Source: an uncultured bacterium (GTDB lineage Bacteria; Bacillota; Clostridia; Christensenellales; HGM11417). Taken from it: a DNA stretch of 64,000 nucleotides. The notes beneath the pieces are model-generated. The model was given only the letters and a program-made list of their open reading frames with translations, searched no databases and was not told the origin of the DNA. This document shows, piece after piece, positions 1-7,478 of the stretch. The translations under genes and the position numbers were made by a program. Position 1 is the first letter of the stretch; each line of letters starts with the position of its first letter. Where the stretch lies: positions 295,311-359,310 of the forward strand of contig CAJMQN010000001.1 in the NCBI GenBank assembly GCA_905215695.1. Reading direction: 5' to 3'.

Positions 1-1076
1 ACCTCGTCCGTGCGAATTCCGCCATGCGTGACCTGCGCCGTATCGAAGGAATGCAATCCTGTCAGCCGGAGCGGGAAATCCTTGCAGAGCGCGGCGACCC
101 GCGCGAGTTCGGGGGGCGCAAGTTTTGAGACGGAATCCGCATGGGGGAGTTCCGCCCTCGCGAGCACTGCCCGCGCGACCTGCGACTTTGCGACCCCGAG
201 CAGGAGCTGTTCGGGGGAGAGATGCGAAAATTTCTTTGTCCGTTCCGCGAGTAGGAGCGCGAGCTCGCCCTCCGAAAATCCCGGCAGAAAATCAATGTGC
301 GCGTACAGTCCCGAAAACGAATGCCCGGAGACGTAGGAAGAGCCGGCAAAGACAATCTTTCCCGAAATTCCGTAATCGCAGAACAGAATTTCGCCGTTTT
401 CCGAAAAATAGGTCGTCCTTTCGTCCGAAAGCGTGAGCCGTACGTCGGCACGGATACCCTTTAAGACCCGTGCGCCGGACATATCTGCGCGGAGCTGAAC
501 GAGGGAGGGGAAGAGCGGGGTGACACGGTGTCCGAAGGCGCGGGCGATTTCGTATCCCGCCTCGAAGTGCTTGGAGGTGGGCGAACTCTTGCCCCCTGTC
601 GCGACGAGCACGGATTTTGCGTACTCGACCTTTCCGTTCTCCGATTCCAGCTCGAACACCTGCTTTTTCTCCACCCGTTTGACCGCGAAATCGGTGCGGA
701 TTTCGACCTTTGCCGCGGCAAGGGAGAGGCGCAGAATATCCACAATGCTTCCCGCCTGCTTGGAGAGCGGAAAGACCCGGCTGTCCTCGGCGAGAGTGAG
801 AAGCCCCCATTCGCGGAACACTTCCCGCGCGCGGCTGTTGTCGAACGCTTCGAGCGCAGGGGCGCAGAACGCGGGGTTGCCGCCGTGATAGCGGGAGGGG
901 GACAGTGGCGCGTCGCAGGTGATATTGCCCTGTCCGTTTCCTGTTGATAGAAGTTTTTTGCCCACGCGGTCGGCAGCCTCGAGAAGGAGCACGGAGAGTC
1001 CGCGTTCCGCCGCGCGCAGTGCGGCAAACAGTCCGGACGCTCCCCCGCCGACAATGGCGAAATCGTAAGTTTTCAT
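1..1076 (-). CDS. BaiN/HI0933-type FAD-dependent oxidoreductase, C-terminus cut by window edge
   Basis: Flavoprotein of the HI0933/BaiN (RdsA) family, a group of FAD-binding NAD(P)H-dependent reductases; the substrate here cannot be read from sequence. The frame begins at the ATG at 1076 and stays open to the window edge, giving 358 codons of a family usually near 400 residues. Visible are an N-terminal dinucleotide-binding fold with GGGASG at residues 10-15, the family signature STGNGxxNIT at about 45-54, and an ATGGKSSP segment near residue 160. It is transcribed away from mrnC. The missing part is only the end of the C-terminal FAD domain. Family assignment is firm, physiological role open. 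Confidence 0.85.
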   Translation of the reverse strand, partial: MKTYDFAIVGGGASGLFAALRAAERGLSVLLLEAADRVGKKLLSTGNGQGNITCDAPLSPSRYHGGNPAFCAPALEAFDNSRAREVFREWGLLTLAEDSRVFPLSKQAGSIVDILRLSLAAAKVEIRTDFAVKRVEKKQVFELESENGKVEYAKSVLVATGGKSSPTSKHFEAGYEIARAFGHRVTPLFPSLVQLRADMSGARVLKGIRADVRLTLSDERTTYFSENGEILFCDYGISGKIVFAGSSYVSGHSFSGLYAHIDFLPGFSEGELALLLAERTKKFSHLSPEQLLLGVAKSQVARAVLARAELPHADSVSKLAPPELARVAALCKDFPLRLTGLHSFDTAQVTHGGIRTDE

Positions 1077-1117
1077 AGGGATATTTTAGCATTTCCCGGC
1101 GCGGAAAGCAAATATTC

Positions 1118-1146
1118 TTGTCAATGTTGAGGAGTTATGATATAAT
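1118..1146 (+). promoter_or_regulatory. Sigma-A promoter for the mrnC leader
   Basis: TTGTCA at 1118-1123, a 17-base spacer and a perfect TATAAT at 1141-1146. Predicted transcription start is near 1153, so the transcript would open directly into the hairpin at 1155-1189. Confidence 0.75.
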
Positions 1147-1154
1147 AATCCCGA

Positions 1155-1280
1155 GAAATGCTTGAACCCGAAGGGCTCAAGGGCATTTCGACGGGTATTA
1201 CATCGATAAAGATATCATTTATCGGAGCGCGGGGTGAAATGCTCGCATTTCAATCGGTCGCGCAGAGATAAATTTCACCG
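1155..1280 (+). promoter_or_regulatory. Structured 5' leader upstream of mrnC with repeated GAAATGC/GCATTTC segments
   Basis: Three hairpins can be drawn: 1155-1189 (GAAATGC pairs with GCATTTC around an inner TTGAxCCC/GGGxTCAA stem), 1204-1224 (CGATAAA with TTTATCG) and 1235-1252 (TGAAATG, CTCG loop, CATTTCA). The third competes with a longer-range pairing of GGTGAAAT at 1233-1240 with ATTTCACC at 1272-1279. No T tract follows, so it is not a simple terminator. No known riboswitch class is recognised. The gap from the flavoprotein start at 1076 to mrnC holds only this and the two promoter elements. Confidence 0.45.
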
Positions 1281-1300
1281 CAGGTATAATATTTCATAAA

Positions 1301-1705
1301 ATGTTTTACAATACAGCGCCCGCCGACGCGGAAGAAGTCAGAAATATGAACGCCATTGTTCTCTCCTATGTGGGGGACGCGGTGCACACGCTCTACGTGC
1401 GGGAGAAACTTTCCCTGCACTCGAAGGAGCGCGCCCACGCCCTGCACGACCGCGCGGTCGGGCTTGTCAACGCCGAGGCGCAGGCGCGGGCGTTCGAGCG
1501 CATCGAAGGGCTGTTGACGGAGGAGGAGCGCGGCGTGTTTCTGCGCGGCAGGAACTGTAAAAATTCTTCTTCGTCGAAGAATGCGAATATTTTGGACTAC
1601 CGCAAGGCGACGGGTTTCGAAGCGCTCGTCGGCTTTCTGTATTTGAGCGGCAGAAACGCGCGGCTCGAAGAACTTTTGGACGCTTCGCTGGAGGTTTCTG
1701 CATGA
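1301..1705 (+). CDS. mrnC: Mini-ribonuclease III (23S rRNA maturation)
   Basis: Mini-III is a homodimeric RNase III catalytic domain without a double-stranded RNA-binding domain; in Bacillus it matures 23S rRNA ends. The 134-residue length fits. Residues 16-30 carry the N-terminal catalytic helix (NAIVLSYVGDA, with the conserved GD), and FEALVGFLYL at about 108-117 is the second RNase III signature with its conserved glutamate. The ATG at 1301 is chosen because alignment with Bacillus MrnC starts here, but no ribosome-binding site precedes it; a TATAAT at 1285-1290 would place a transcription start only a few bases before it, suggesting a nearly leaderless message in addition to the upstream promoter. 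It overlaps rlmB by four bases, as in Bacillus gene order. Confidence 0.93.
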   Translation: MFYNTAPADAEEVRNMNAIVLSYVGDAVHTLYVREKLSLHSKERAHALHDRAVGLVNAEAQARAFERIEGLLTEEERGVFLRGRNCKNSSSSKNANILDYRKATGFEALVGFLYLSGRNARLEELLDASLEVSA

Positions 1706-2427
1706 TTATAGAGGGAAGAAACGCGGTATCCGAGGCAGCCAAGGCGGGTACCGCCTTTGAAAAGGTCTATGCCGAGGAGGGCGCGGAGCGCACGGGGAGC
1801 GGCAGAGAACTCCTTGCTGCCTTGCGCTCCTCCTATCGGGTCAACGTCGTGCCGAAAGCGGTTTTGGATCGCATGAGTCCGACCAAGCGGCATCAGGGTT
1901 TTCTCGCGGTCGCACCCGACTATGCGTACTGCGAACCCGAAGACCTGTTAAAGATTGCCGAGGCGCGGGGAGAACCCCCGTTTTTGGTCATGCTCTGCGG
2001 CGTAGAGGACCCCCACAACCTCGGCAGCGTCATTCGGGTGTGCGAGTGCGCGGGGGCGCATGGCGTCATCATTCCCAAGCACAGCGGCGCGCCGGTCAAC
2101 GAGACGGTTGCGCGGGTGTCCGCGGGCGCGCTCTCCCATATCAAAGTCGCCCGCGCGACCAATCTGAACCGTACCATCGAGGATTTGCAGAAGAGGGGCG
2201 TTTGGGTCTATGGTGCCGAGGCGGAGGGCGAAGACCTCTACGCGGCGGATTTGACCGGTCCCGTCTGTTTGGTCGTGGGCGGGGAGGGAAGCGGAATTCC
2301 GCGGCTGACCCGGGAAGCCTGCGACAAACTCGTGCGCATTCCCATGTTCGGAAAGGTAAATTCTCTCAACGCGTCGGTAGCGGCGGGGGTGGTGCTGTAT
2401 GAAGCAGTCAGACAGCGCCGGGGTTAG
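1702..2427 (+). CDS. rlmB: 23S rRNA 2'-O-methyltransferase RlmB (SpoU family)
   Basis: TrmH/RlmB-type SPOUT enzyme that methylates the ribose of a 23S rRNA guanosine (G2251 in E. coli) using S-adenosylmethionine. An N-terminal substrate-binding domain spans residues 1-70 with MIIEGRNAV at the start. The knotted catalytic domain shows the three SpoU motifs: DPHNLGSVIR near 97-106 (motif 1), VVGGEGSGI near 192-200 (motif 2) and SLNASVA near 218-224 (motif 3). At 241 residues it is full length. It sits between mrnC and sigH as in Bacilli, although the usual yacP gene between rlmB and sigH is absent. Confidence 0.95.
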   Translation: MIIEGRNAVSEAAKAGTAFEKVYAEEGAERTGSGRELLAALRSSYRVNVVPKAVLDRMSPTKRHQGFLAVAPDYAYCEPEDLLKIAEARGEPPFLVMLCGVEDPHNLGSVIRVCECAGAHGVIIPKHSGAPVNETVARVSAGALSHIKVARATNLNRTIEDLQKRGVWVYGAEAEGEDLYAADLTGPVCLVVGGEGSGIPRLTREACDKLVRIPMFGKVNSLNASVAAGVVLYEAVRQRRG

Positions 2428-2986
2428 GACGGACGAGGAGCTCGTTCAGCTCGCGCAGGGCGGGGACGCCGAGAGCATGGACGAACTCATCGGCAGATAC
2501 AAAAACCTTGTCAAGACCCGTGCCCGCGGCTTTTTTCTCTTCGGGAGCGAGACCGAGGACGTCGTGCAGGAGGGGATGATCGGACTGTTTAAGGCGATCC
2601 GCGACTATGACGAATCCAAGGGCGCGAGTTTTCAGGGTTTTGCCAAACTCTGTATCTACAGGCAGTTTTATACGGCAATCAAGCTCGCGAGCCGCCCCAA
2701 GCACATTCCCCTGAACAATTATATCCCGCTCAACGACGTGGACGACCTTGAGTTTATCGAACAGGCGGAGAGCCCGGAGGAGGCGCTTATCTCCCGTGAG
2801 GATGCCGAGCGTTTCACCGCCTACCTCGAAAGGACGCTATCTTCCCTCGAAAACCGGATTTTAAAGGACTATCTCGAGGGCATGAGCTACGGCGAAATTG
2901 CCGAGAAACAACGCGTGACCAAGAAAACGATCGACAACGCGCTCCAACGTATCCGAAAAAAGTGTTTCCGCCCCGATGCGGAATAA
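2399..2986 (+). CDS. sigH: RNA polymerase sigma-H factor
   Basis: Sigma-70 family factor of the SigH (Spo0H) type, which in Bacillus directs early stationary-phase and sporulation genes. Region 2 contains DVVQEGMIGLFKAIRDYD near residues 56-73, the core-binding and -10-recognition segment. KHIPLNNY near 103-110 is typical of SigH. Region 4 ends with an HTH (YGEIAEKQRVTKKTIDNAL, about 164-182). The ATG at 2399 lies inside rlmB and gives a 29-base overlap with no separate ribosome site, pointing to translational coupling; an internal start is possible because the first ~12 residues are not conserved. Length (195) is close to Bacillus SigH (218). Confidence 0.92.
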   Translation: MKQSDSAGVRTDEELVQLAQGGDAESMDELIGRYKNLVKTRARGFFLFGSETEDVVQEGMIGLFKAIRDYDESKGASFQGFAKLCIYRQFYTAIKLASRPKHIPLNNYIPLNDVDDLEFIEQAESPEEALISREDAERFTAYLERTLSSLENRILKDYLEGMSYGEIAEKQRVTKKTIDNALQRIRKKCFRPDAE

Positions 2987-3014
2987 AAACCGACAGGGAG
3001 GAAAGAAAGAAATT

Positions 3015-4655
3015 ATGAGCTATACCGCACTGTACCGTCGGTTTCGTCCGGATTCCTTCGACAAGGTCATCGGGCAGAATCACATCACGACGACGCTGAA
3101 AAATCAGATAGAGAGCGGAAAAATCGCGCACGCCTACCTGTTCTGCGGTACCCGCGGCACGGGCAAGACGACCTGCGCGAAGATTTTTGCGCGCGCCATC
3201 AACTGCGAGCATCCCAAAAACGGTTCGCCCTGCAACGAATGCGAGACCTGCCGTGCGCTCGCCGCGGGGAGCGTGGACATCAACGAAATCGACGCGGCGT
3301 CCAACAACGGCGTGGACGAGATTCGCGAAATCAAGGAGAACGTCCAATATACCCCCACCGTCGGGAAGTATAAGGTATATATTATCGACGAGGTGCACAT
3401 GCTCTCGCAGGCGGCGTTCAACGCGCTGTTAAAGACCCTCGAAGAGCCCCCCGCGCACGCGGTGTTCATCCTCGCCACCACCGAATCGCACAAACTTCCG
3501 GCGACCATTCTGTCCCGCTGTATGCGTTTCGACTTCAAATTGGTGTCCGAATCCGAACTTTCCGCGCTCCTTCTCTCCGTGCTCGGCGAAATCGGGGTCA
3601 CGGCGGAGGAAGAGGCGGTCAAGCTGATCACCCGTTCGGGCGAGGGGAGTGTGCGGGACATGCTGACCATCGCGGACACCTGCGTCTCCTACTGCGGCGA
3701 GCGGATTACCTACGAAAAGGCGGCGGAGATTTTGGGCGCGACGGATCGCGCCGCGGTTGCGGACTTTGCGGACAAAATGCTTTCGGGGGATGTCGGCGGC
3801 GTATTCGAGATGTCCTCGGAACTGTTCGCGCGCGGGCGCGCGGTATCCGCCTTTCATCGGGACGTCGTTGGGATTTTGCGGGACTTCTGCGTGATATTGA
3901 GCACGAAGAACGCGCAGGAACTCCTCGTGTGTTCCCCGGAGACCTTTGCGGAACTCCGCGACCGGGCACGAAAATATACGGTGGAGCATATTTTGGATTG
4001 TATCGACGTTCTCGCCTCAGCGGAGAACGAAATCAAATTTTCCCTGCATCCGCGCATTCTTTTCGAGGCGGCGGTCATGCGCTGCTGTAAGCGCGCGGGA
4101 AATTCCTTTGAATCGCTTTTGGACCGAGTGTCTCGGCTCGAGGCGATGCTCGCGGGCGGCGCAACGGTTCGTCCCGCAGCGCCCGACAAACCCAAACCGG
4201 CGCAGCCGGTTTCCGCACCCGCCCCGCAGGCGCAGCCCACTCAAACGCCCGCCCGCCCCGCGCCGACTGTTCAGCCGAAACCCGTACAGCCGGTTTCCGC
4301 GCCCGCTCCTTCGGCAGAGCGCGCGCCCGCGGCGGGGGATTCGATGTCCCCCCGTCTCGTGTGGGGTACGGTCATTCGTACCCTGCGCGAGAAACAGAAC
4401 GGCTTTCTCTACACCGTCTGCACGGGTCTTGCGTGCGAACTCGGGGAGGGCACGGTGACGGTGCTCGTGAATACGGAACAGGAGGAGACCCTTCTGTCCC
4501 GCGAGATGAACAGGAAAGCGCTCGAAGAGGTTGTGCGCCCGCTTGGATTCGAAAGGATAGAGGTGCGGCGGAAGGACCGGAGCGCGGCGCCCAAAGCGGA
4601 CCCCGAAATGCAGGAATTCCGGCAGATGCTCGGGGACAGACTCATTGAAAAGTAA
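3015..4655 (+). CDS. dnaX: DNA polymerase III subunit gamma/tau
   Basis: Clamp-loader ATPase that opens and loads the beta sliding clamp and tethers the polymerase. 546 residues from the ATG at 3015, preceded by a GGGAGG site 14 bases upstream. Walker A GTRGTGKTT is at residues 45-53, a zinc finger of four cysteines lies in about 64-79, Walker B IIDEVHML near 120-127, and the SRC arginine-finger motif in ATILSRC near 165-171. Residues ~385-440 are a Pro/Ala/Gln-rich linker leading to the tau-specific C-terminal domain. No obvious frameshift slippery heptamer was seen, but I did not search exhaustively. Followed by ybaB and recR, the standard trio. Confidence 0.97.
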   Translation: MSYTALYRRFRPDSFDKVIGQNHITTTLKNQIESGKIAHAYLFCGTRGTGKTTCAKIFARAINCEHPKNGSPCNECETCRALAAGSVDINEIDAASNNGVDEIREIKENVQYTPTVGKYKVYIIDEVHMLSQAAFNALLKTLEEPPAHAVFILATTESHKLPATILSRCMRFDFKLVSESELSALLLSVLGEIGVTAEEEAVKLITRSGEGSVRDMLTIADTCVSYCGERITYEKAAEILGATDRAAVADFADKMLSGDVGGVFEMSSELFARGRAVSAFHRDVVGILRDFCVILSTKNAQELLVCSPETFAELRDRARKYTVEHILDCIDVLASAENEIKFSLHPRILFEAAVMRCCKRAGNSFESLLDRVSRLEAMLAGGATVRPAAPDKPKPAQPVSAPAPQAQPTQTPARPAPTVQPKPVQPVSAPAPSAERAPAAGDSMSPRLVWGTVIRTLREKQNGFLYTVCTGLACELGEGTVTVLVNTEQEETLLSREMNRKALEEVVRPLGFERIEVRRKDRSAAPKADPEMQEFRQMLGDRLIEK

Positions 4656-4684
4656 AAAATAAAAATCGGAACGGAGGTATCATC

Positions 4685-5011
4685 ATGAAGGGATACGGAG
4701 GATTTAACGGCGGCTTCGGCGGCGGAAACATGCAGAGCCTGATGAAACAGGCGCAGAAGATGCAGCAGGAAATGCAAAAAGCGCAGGAGGAGCTCGAGGA
4801 ACTCGAAATCGAGGGGACGAGCGGAAACGGCATGGTTACAGTGACGCTGACGGGCAAGAAAGTCTTGAAGGCGGTCAAACTCGACCCGAAGATTGTCGAT
4901 CCCGACGACGCCGAGCTTTTGGAAGATTTGATTCTCGCGGCGTACAACGACGCGCTCTCCAAGGCGGAAGAAATCTACGCGCAGAAGATGGGTCCCATGG
5001 CGCAGTTCTGA
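4685..5011 (+). CDS. YbaB/EbfC family nucleoid-associated protein
   Basis: Small dimeric DNA-binding protein of the YbaB/EbfC family, nearly always encoded between dnaX and recR; proposed to act in nucleoid organisation and recombination or repair. 108 residues, with a Gly/Phe-rich N-terminus (residues 3-13), a long Met/Gln/Glu/Lys-rich amphipathic helix at 16-42 and a C-terminal helix rich in Leu and Ala. AGGTATCATC precedes the ATG, giving a plausible ribosome site. RecR starts one base after its stop, so the two are translated together. Confidence 0.95.
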   Translation: MKGYGGFNGGFGGGNMQSLMKQAQKMQQEMQKAQEELEELEIEGTSGNGMVTVTLTGKKVLKAVKLDPKIVDPDDAELLEDLILAAYNDALSKAEEIYAQKMGPMAQF

Positions 5012-5012
5012 T

Positions 5013-5606
5013 ATGAAACTCTACCCGGACAGCGTGGCGCGGCTGATTGCGGAGCTCTCCAAGCTCCCCGGCGTCGGTCGCCGGAACGCGCAGAAATACG
5101 CCTATCATCTGATCAAAATCAGCGACCGCGAGGCGCTGAATCTTGCCGACGCCATCGCCGACGTGAAGAAGAATATCCGCTACTGCTCGGTGTGCGGCAA
5201 CTTTGCGGACGGCGATCCCTGCGAGCTCTGCGCGTCGCGGGACAGGAGCATGGTGTGCGTGGTCAAAGAGCCGAAGGACATTTTGACCATGGAGAAACTC
5301 CGCGAGTTCAAGGGCACCTATCACGTGCTGTTCGGCACGCTGAACCCTCTCGAGGGCGTGGGTCCCGAGGATCTCCGCATCAAGGAACTTCTCGCCCGTG
5401 TGAACGCGGACGGGGTCAAAGAGGTCATTATGGCGACCAACCCGGACGTGGAGGGGGAGGCGACGGCGATGTATATCGCGCGGCTCTTAAAACCTTTCGA
5501 CGTGAAAGTGACCCGACTCGCGCACGGAATCCCCGTGGGGAGCGACCTCGAGTACGCGGACGAAGTGACGCTCTCGCAGGCGTTCAACGACCGAAAGCAA
5601 ATCTGA
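5013..5606 (+). CDS. recR: Recombination mediator protein RecR
   Basis: RecR works with RecF and RecO to load RecA on gapped DNA. 197 residues, the normal length. An N-terminal helix-hairpin-helix contains LPGVGRRNAQKYAYHL near residues 18-33. A four-cysteine zinc finger (CSVCGNF, then CELC) lies at about 56-73. The Toprim domain follows, with VVKEPKDIL near 84 and ATNPDVEGEATAMYIARLL near 131-149. The start ATG is adjacent to the ybaB stop. Confidence 0.97.
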   Translation: MKLYPDSVARLIAELSKLPGVGRRNAQKYAYHLIKISDREALNLADAIADVKKNIRYCSVCGNFADGDPCELCASRDRSMVCVVKEPKDILTMEKLREFKGTYHVLFGTLNPLEGVGPEDLRIKELLARVNADGVKEVIMATNPDVEGEATAMYIARLLKPFDVKVTRLAHGIPVGSDLEYADEVTLSQAFNDRKQI

Positions 5607-5647
5607 CGGATTGGTCATACGGCGGGGGACAACCTCATACAATAGTG

Positions 5648-5911
5648 ATGAGGTGGAAGATGCCCTATCTGGACGTATTGATCGGAATCGCAATCGGAAT
5701 CGTCTTTCTGCTGTTGTCCGCGCTTCTGTTTCGGATTCGGCAGAAATGGTTCTTAAAGCTGATATTGAATATCGTGCTCGGCTTTGCTTTGGTCTTTGCA
5801 CTGAACGTGACGGGTGTGTATCCCATACCCTTCAACGCGCTGACGGGCGTATTGGTGGGCTTTTTAGGACTGTTCGGCGTGGTGCTGATCGCCATCATAC
5901 AGCTCTTATAG
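5648..5911 (+). CDS. BofA-like integral membrane protein
   Basis: Resembles BofA, the membrane inhibitor of pro-sigma-K processing in Bacillus, which also lies downstream of recR. The 87-residue product (83 if the ATG at 5660 is used) has two or three hydrophobic helices: residues ~8-26, ~33-49 and ~64-85, with a conserved Asn in NIVLGFALVFALNV and a Gly-rich VLVGFLGLFGV stretch. No good ribosome site distinguishes the starts. Homologues persist in many Clostridia, so it does not by itself prove sporulation. It is followed by a strong terminator, ending the dnaX-recR unit. Confidence 0.7.
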   Translation: MRWKMPYLDVLIGIAIGIVFLLLSALLFRIRQKWFLKLILNIVLGFALVFALNVTGVYPIPFNALTGVLVGFLGLFGVVLIAIIQLL

Positions 5912-5923
5912 GAGCGCAAATCG

Positions 5924-5952
5924 GGACGCAAGAGGCTTGCGTCCGTTTTTTT
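5924..5952 (+). terminator. Rho-independent terminator after the recR-bofA unit
   Basis: GGACGCAAG pairs with CTTGCGTCC around a three-base loop, followed by G and seven T. Confidence 0.9.
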
Positions 5953-5996
5953 GCAAAAAAACGCTCTCTTTCCGCAAGAAAACGCGCATTTTCCGG

Positions 5997-6025
5997 TTGC
6001 GCGGAAGGGCGGAATGTGTTATGAT
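5997..6025 (+). promoter_or_regulatory. Sigma-A promoter of the cobalamin riboswitch transcript
   Basis: TTGCGC at 5997-6002, 17-base spacer, TATGAT at 6020-6025. Predicted start near 6032, just ahead of the riboswitch. Confidence 0.65.
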
Positions 6026-6037
6026 AGACAGCGGAAC

Positions 6038-6222
6038 GGGGTTGCTCGGCGAAACGTCTGTAAACGAGACGTGTTGCCCGCATCAAAAAGGGAAGAAGGT
6101 TTTTAAAATCCTCACAGCCCCCGCTACTGTACCGGCTGATTCGGAACGCCACGGAAGGAAACTTCGGGAAGGCCACCGGAGCGAAAATAGGTCGGGAGTC
6201 AGGAGACCTGCCCTGTTACTAT
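6038..6222 (+). promoter_or_regulatory. Cobalamin (B12) riboswitch
   Basis: The core cobalamin-aptamer elements occur in order: a GGGAAGAAGG segment at about 6090, AAAATCCTCACAGC, the hallmark CCCCCGCTACTGT near 6120-6131, a B12-box-like GCCACCGG near 6173, and GAGTCAGGAGACCTGCC near 6197-6213. Roughly 30 bases separate it from the start codon at 6251, whose GGAGGGAG site could be sequestered, so translational control is more likely than termination (no T-tract hairpin lies between). The 339-base gap after bofA contains the terminator, promoter and this element. Confidence 0.93.
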
Positions 6223-6250
6223 TGTAAAATGTTTCTCGGAGGGAGAAAGC

Positions 6251-6946
6251 ATGCAAAAGAAACAGTTTCTTTGGAAGATTCTTGCCCTAATCGGGCTCGC
6301 AGTGATTGCGGGCGCAATCGTGCTTCTGTACGTATTCGTCCTCAAGCCCCAGCCCGTAGAGGGTGTCAAAAAGGTAGAACTTCTCTTCCGCGTTGAGGAA
6401 GGGGAGACGCTCGAGGAGCGTCGTTTCGAGGTGGAAACGGACGCAAATTACCTCGGCGAGGTGTTAAAGGCGCTGAATGCGGAATATTCGCTCGGTATGA
6501 CCGACGCGGAGATTGAAGCGGGTTTTTTACAGCAGATGCTTGGAGTGACCGCTCCCGCTGACGGTTCCAAATATTTCTATTACTATACGACCAATTCTGC
6601 GCTCTACGACACCGAAGGGGAATACTTCGGCGGTTACGTGTCCTACGACGGAGCGTCCTACGGTGCGCCGGACTACGGCGTGAACGACGCGACGCTCGCA
6701 GACGGCACGAACTATCTGTTCGTCTATACTTTTTGGGGACAGTACGGAGAGGACAAACCCGTTCCGGTTCTGACCGCGGAATCCGTTTCGGCGGAGGTAT
6801 GGCTGTCCGATGAGGCAAAATCCTTCGATAAGCGTGACGCCGACGCGAAGAGCCTTCTCATCACGGTATGCTGTGTTGTGGGAGCGGCGTTTGTCGCGCT
6901 GTCCGCGCTCCTCGTCGTCGAGGCGGTGAAGGCGAAAAAACAATGA
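6251..6946 (+). CDS. Membrane-anchored DUF4430 (transcobalamin-like) protein under B12 riboswitch control
   Basis: 231-residue surface protein of unproven role, probably extracellular capture of a cobalamin-type ligand. Residues 8-31 form an N-terminal hydrophobic segment (signal anchor or uncleaved signal). Residues ~40-185 form the DUF4430 region, related in Pfam/InterPro to the C-terminal domain of transcobalamin and intrinsic factor; it contains an aromatic YFYYYTTNSALYD stretch and a YLFVYTFWG segment. Residues ~200-226 are a second membrane helix ending in KAKKQ. It is the first gene behind the cobalamin riboswitch and overlaps the ECF S-component gene (ATGA), so the two are co-expressed. 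The B12 link rests on riboswitch and family, not on a seen binding residue. Confidence 0.75.
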   Translation: MQKKQFLWKILALIGLAVIAGAIVLLYVFVLKPQPVEGVKKVELLFRVEEGETLEERRFEVETDANYLGEVLKALNAEYSLGMTDAEIEAGFLQQMLGVTAPADGSKYFYYYTTNSALYDTEGEYFGGYVSYDGASYGAPDYGVNDATLADGTNYLFVYTFWGQYGEDKPVPVLTAESVSAEVWLSDEAKSFDKRDADAKSLLITVCCVVGAAFVALSALLVVEAVKAKKQ

Positions 6947-7455
6947 ATCTGCGTTCGGGCGCGCGAAACGTCGCGCTGTCCGCGCTCATGGCTGCGCTTC
7001 TCATCGCGGGCAAATTTGCCCTACAGATGATTCCGAACGTGGAAGTCGTGACCATCTTTATCCTGCTCTTTTCCTGCTGTTTCGGTCTTGCGCGCACCCT
7101 GCCCGCGGTGTTGGTGTTCTGTATCGTAGATCCTTTTTTGTACGGCGCCGTGCCGACGGTGGTCACGCAGTACTTTCTGCATTGGCCTCTTTTATGCGTG
7201 TCGGCATGGCTGTTGTCCCGGGTGACCAAGAGCGAATACGCCTTTCTCGGTCTCGCGGCGGCGGCGTCCGTGCTCTTTTGGTTAGAGACGCCCGTCATCA
7301 ACGTGCTGTTTCAGTTCTCGCCCTTTATGGGCACGCTCGTGGCGGGATTGCCCTTTTTCGCAATCAATCTGATTTCGAACGGGGCGCTCGTGCTCGTCCT
7401 GTTCCGTCCGCTTTCGCGGGTTTTGGAGAAAGTGTCGAATCGTTTGACTTTATAG
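6943..7455 (+). CDS. ECF transporter S component, probable cobalamin importer
   Basis: 170-residue polytopic protein with about six hydrophobic helices. The N-terminal ARNVALSALMAALLIAGKFAL carries the Ala-rich helix that S components use to dock on the shared EcfT/EcfA module. Many ECF S proteins for vitamins have this size. The cobalamin riboswitch upstream and the DUF4430 partner argue for vitamin B12 or a precursor as substrate (CbrT-like function); sequence alone cannot exclude another corrinoid. No EcfA/EcfT genes are in the window, consistent with a group II system using a shared energising module. Starts at the ATG overlapping the previous stop. Confidence 0.75.
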   Translation: MNLRSGARNVALSALMAALLIAGKFALQMIPNVEVVTIFILLFSCCFGLARTLPAVLVFCIVDPFLYGAVPTVVTQYFLHWPLLCVSAWLLSRVTKSEYAFLGLAAAASVLFWLETPVINVLFQFSPFMGTLVAGLPFFAINLISNGALVLVLFRPLSRVLEKVSNRLTL

Positions 7456-7472
7456 GGAAAGTATGTTATCAT
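7444..7472 (+). promoter_or_regulatory. Sigma-A promoter of the polyamine-operon leader
   Basis: TTGACT at 7444-7449, 17-base spacer, TATCAT at 7467-7472; overlaps the last codons of the S-component gene. Predicted start near 7479. Confidence 0.7.
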
Positions 7473-7478
7473 AAATAC

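Noticed and set aside
1155..1252. Repeated GAAATGC/GCATTTC as a small repeat array or CRISPR remnant
   Set aside because: Repeats are only 7-8 bases, irregularly spaced and occur as inverted pairs, so they are hairpin arms rather than array units.
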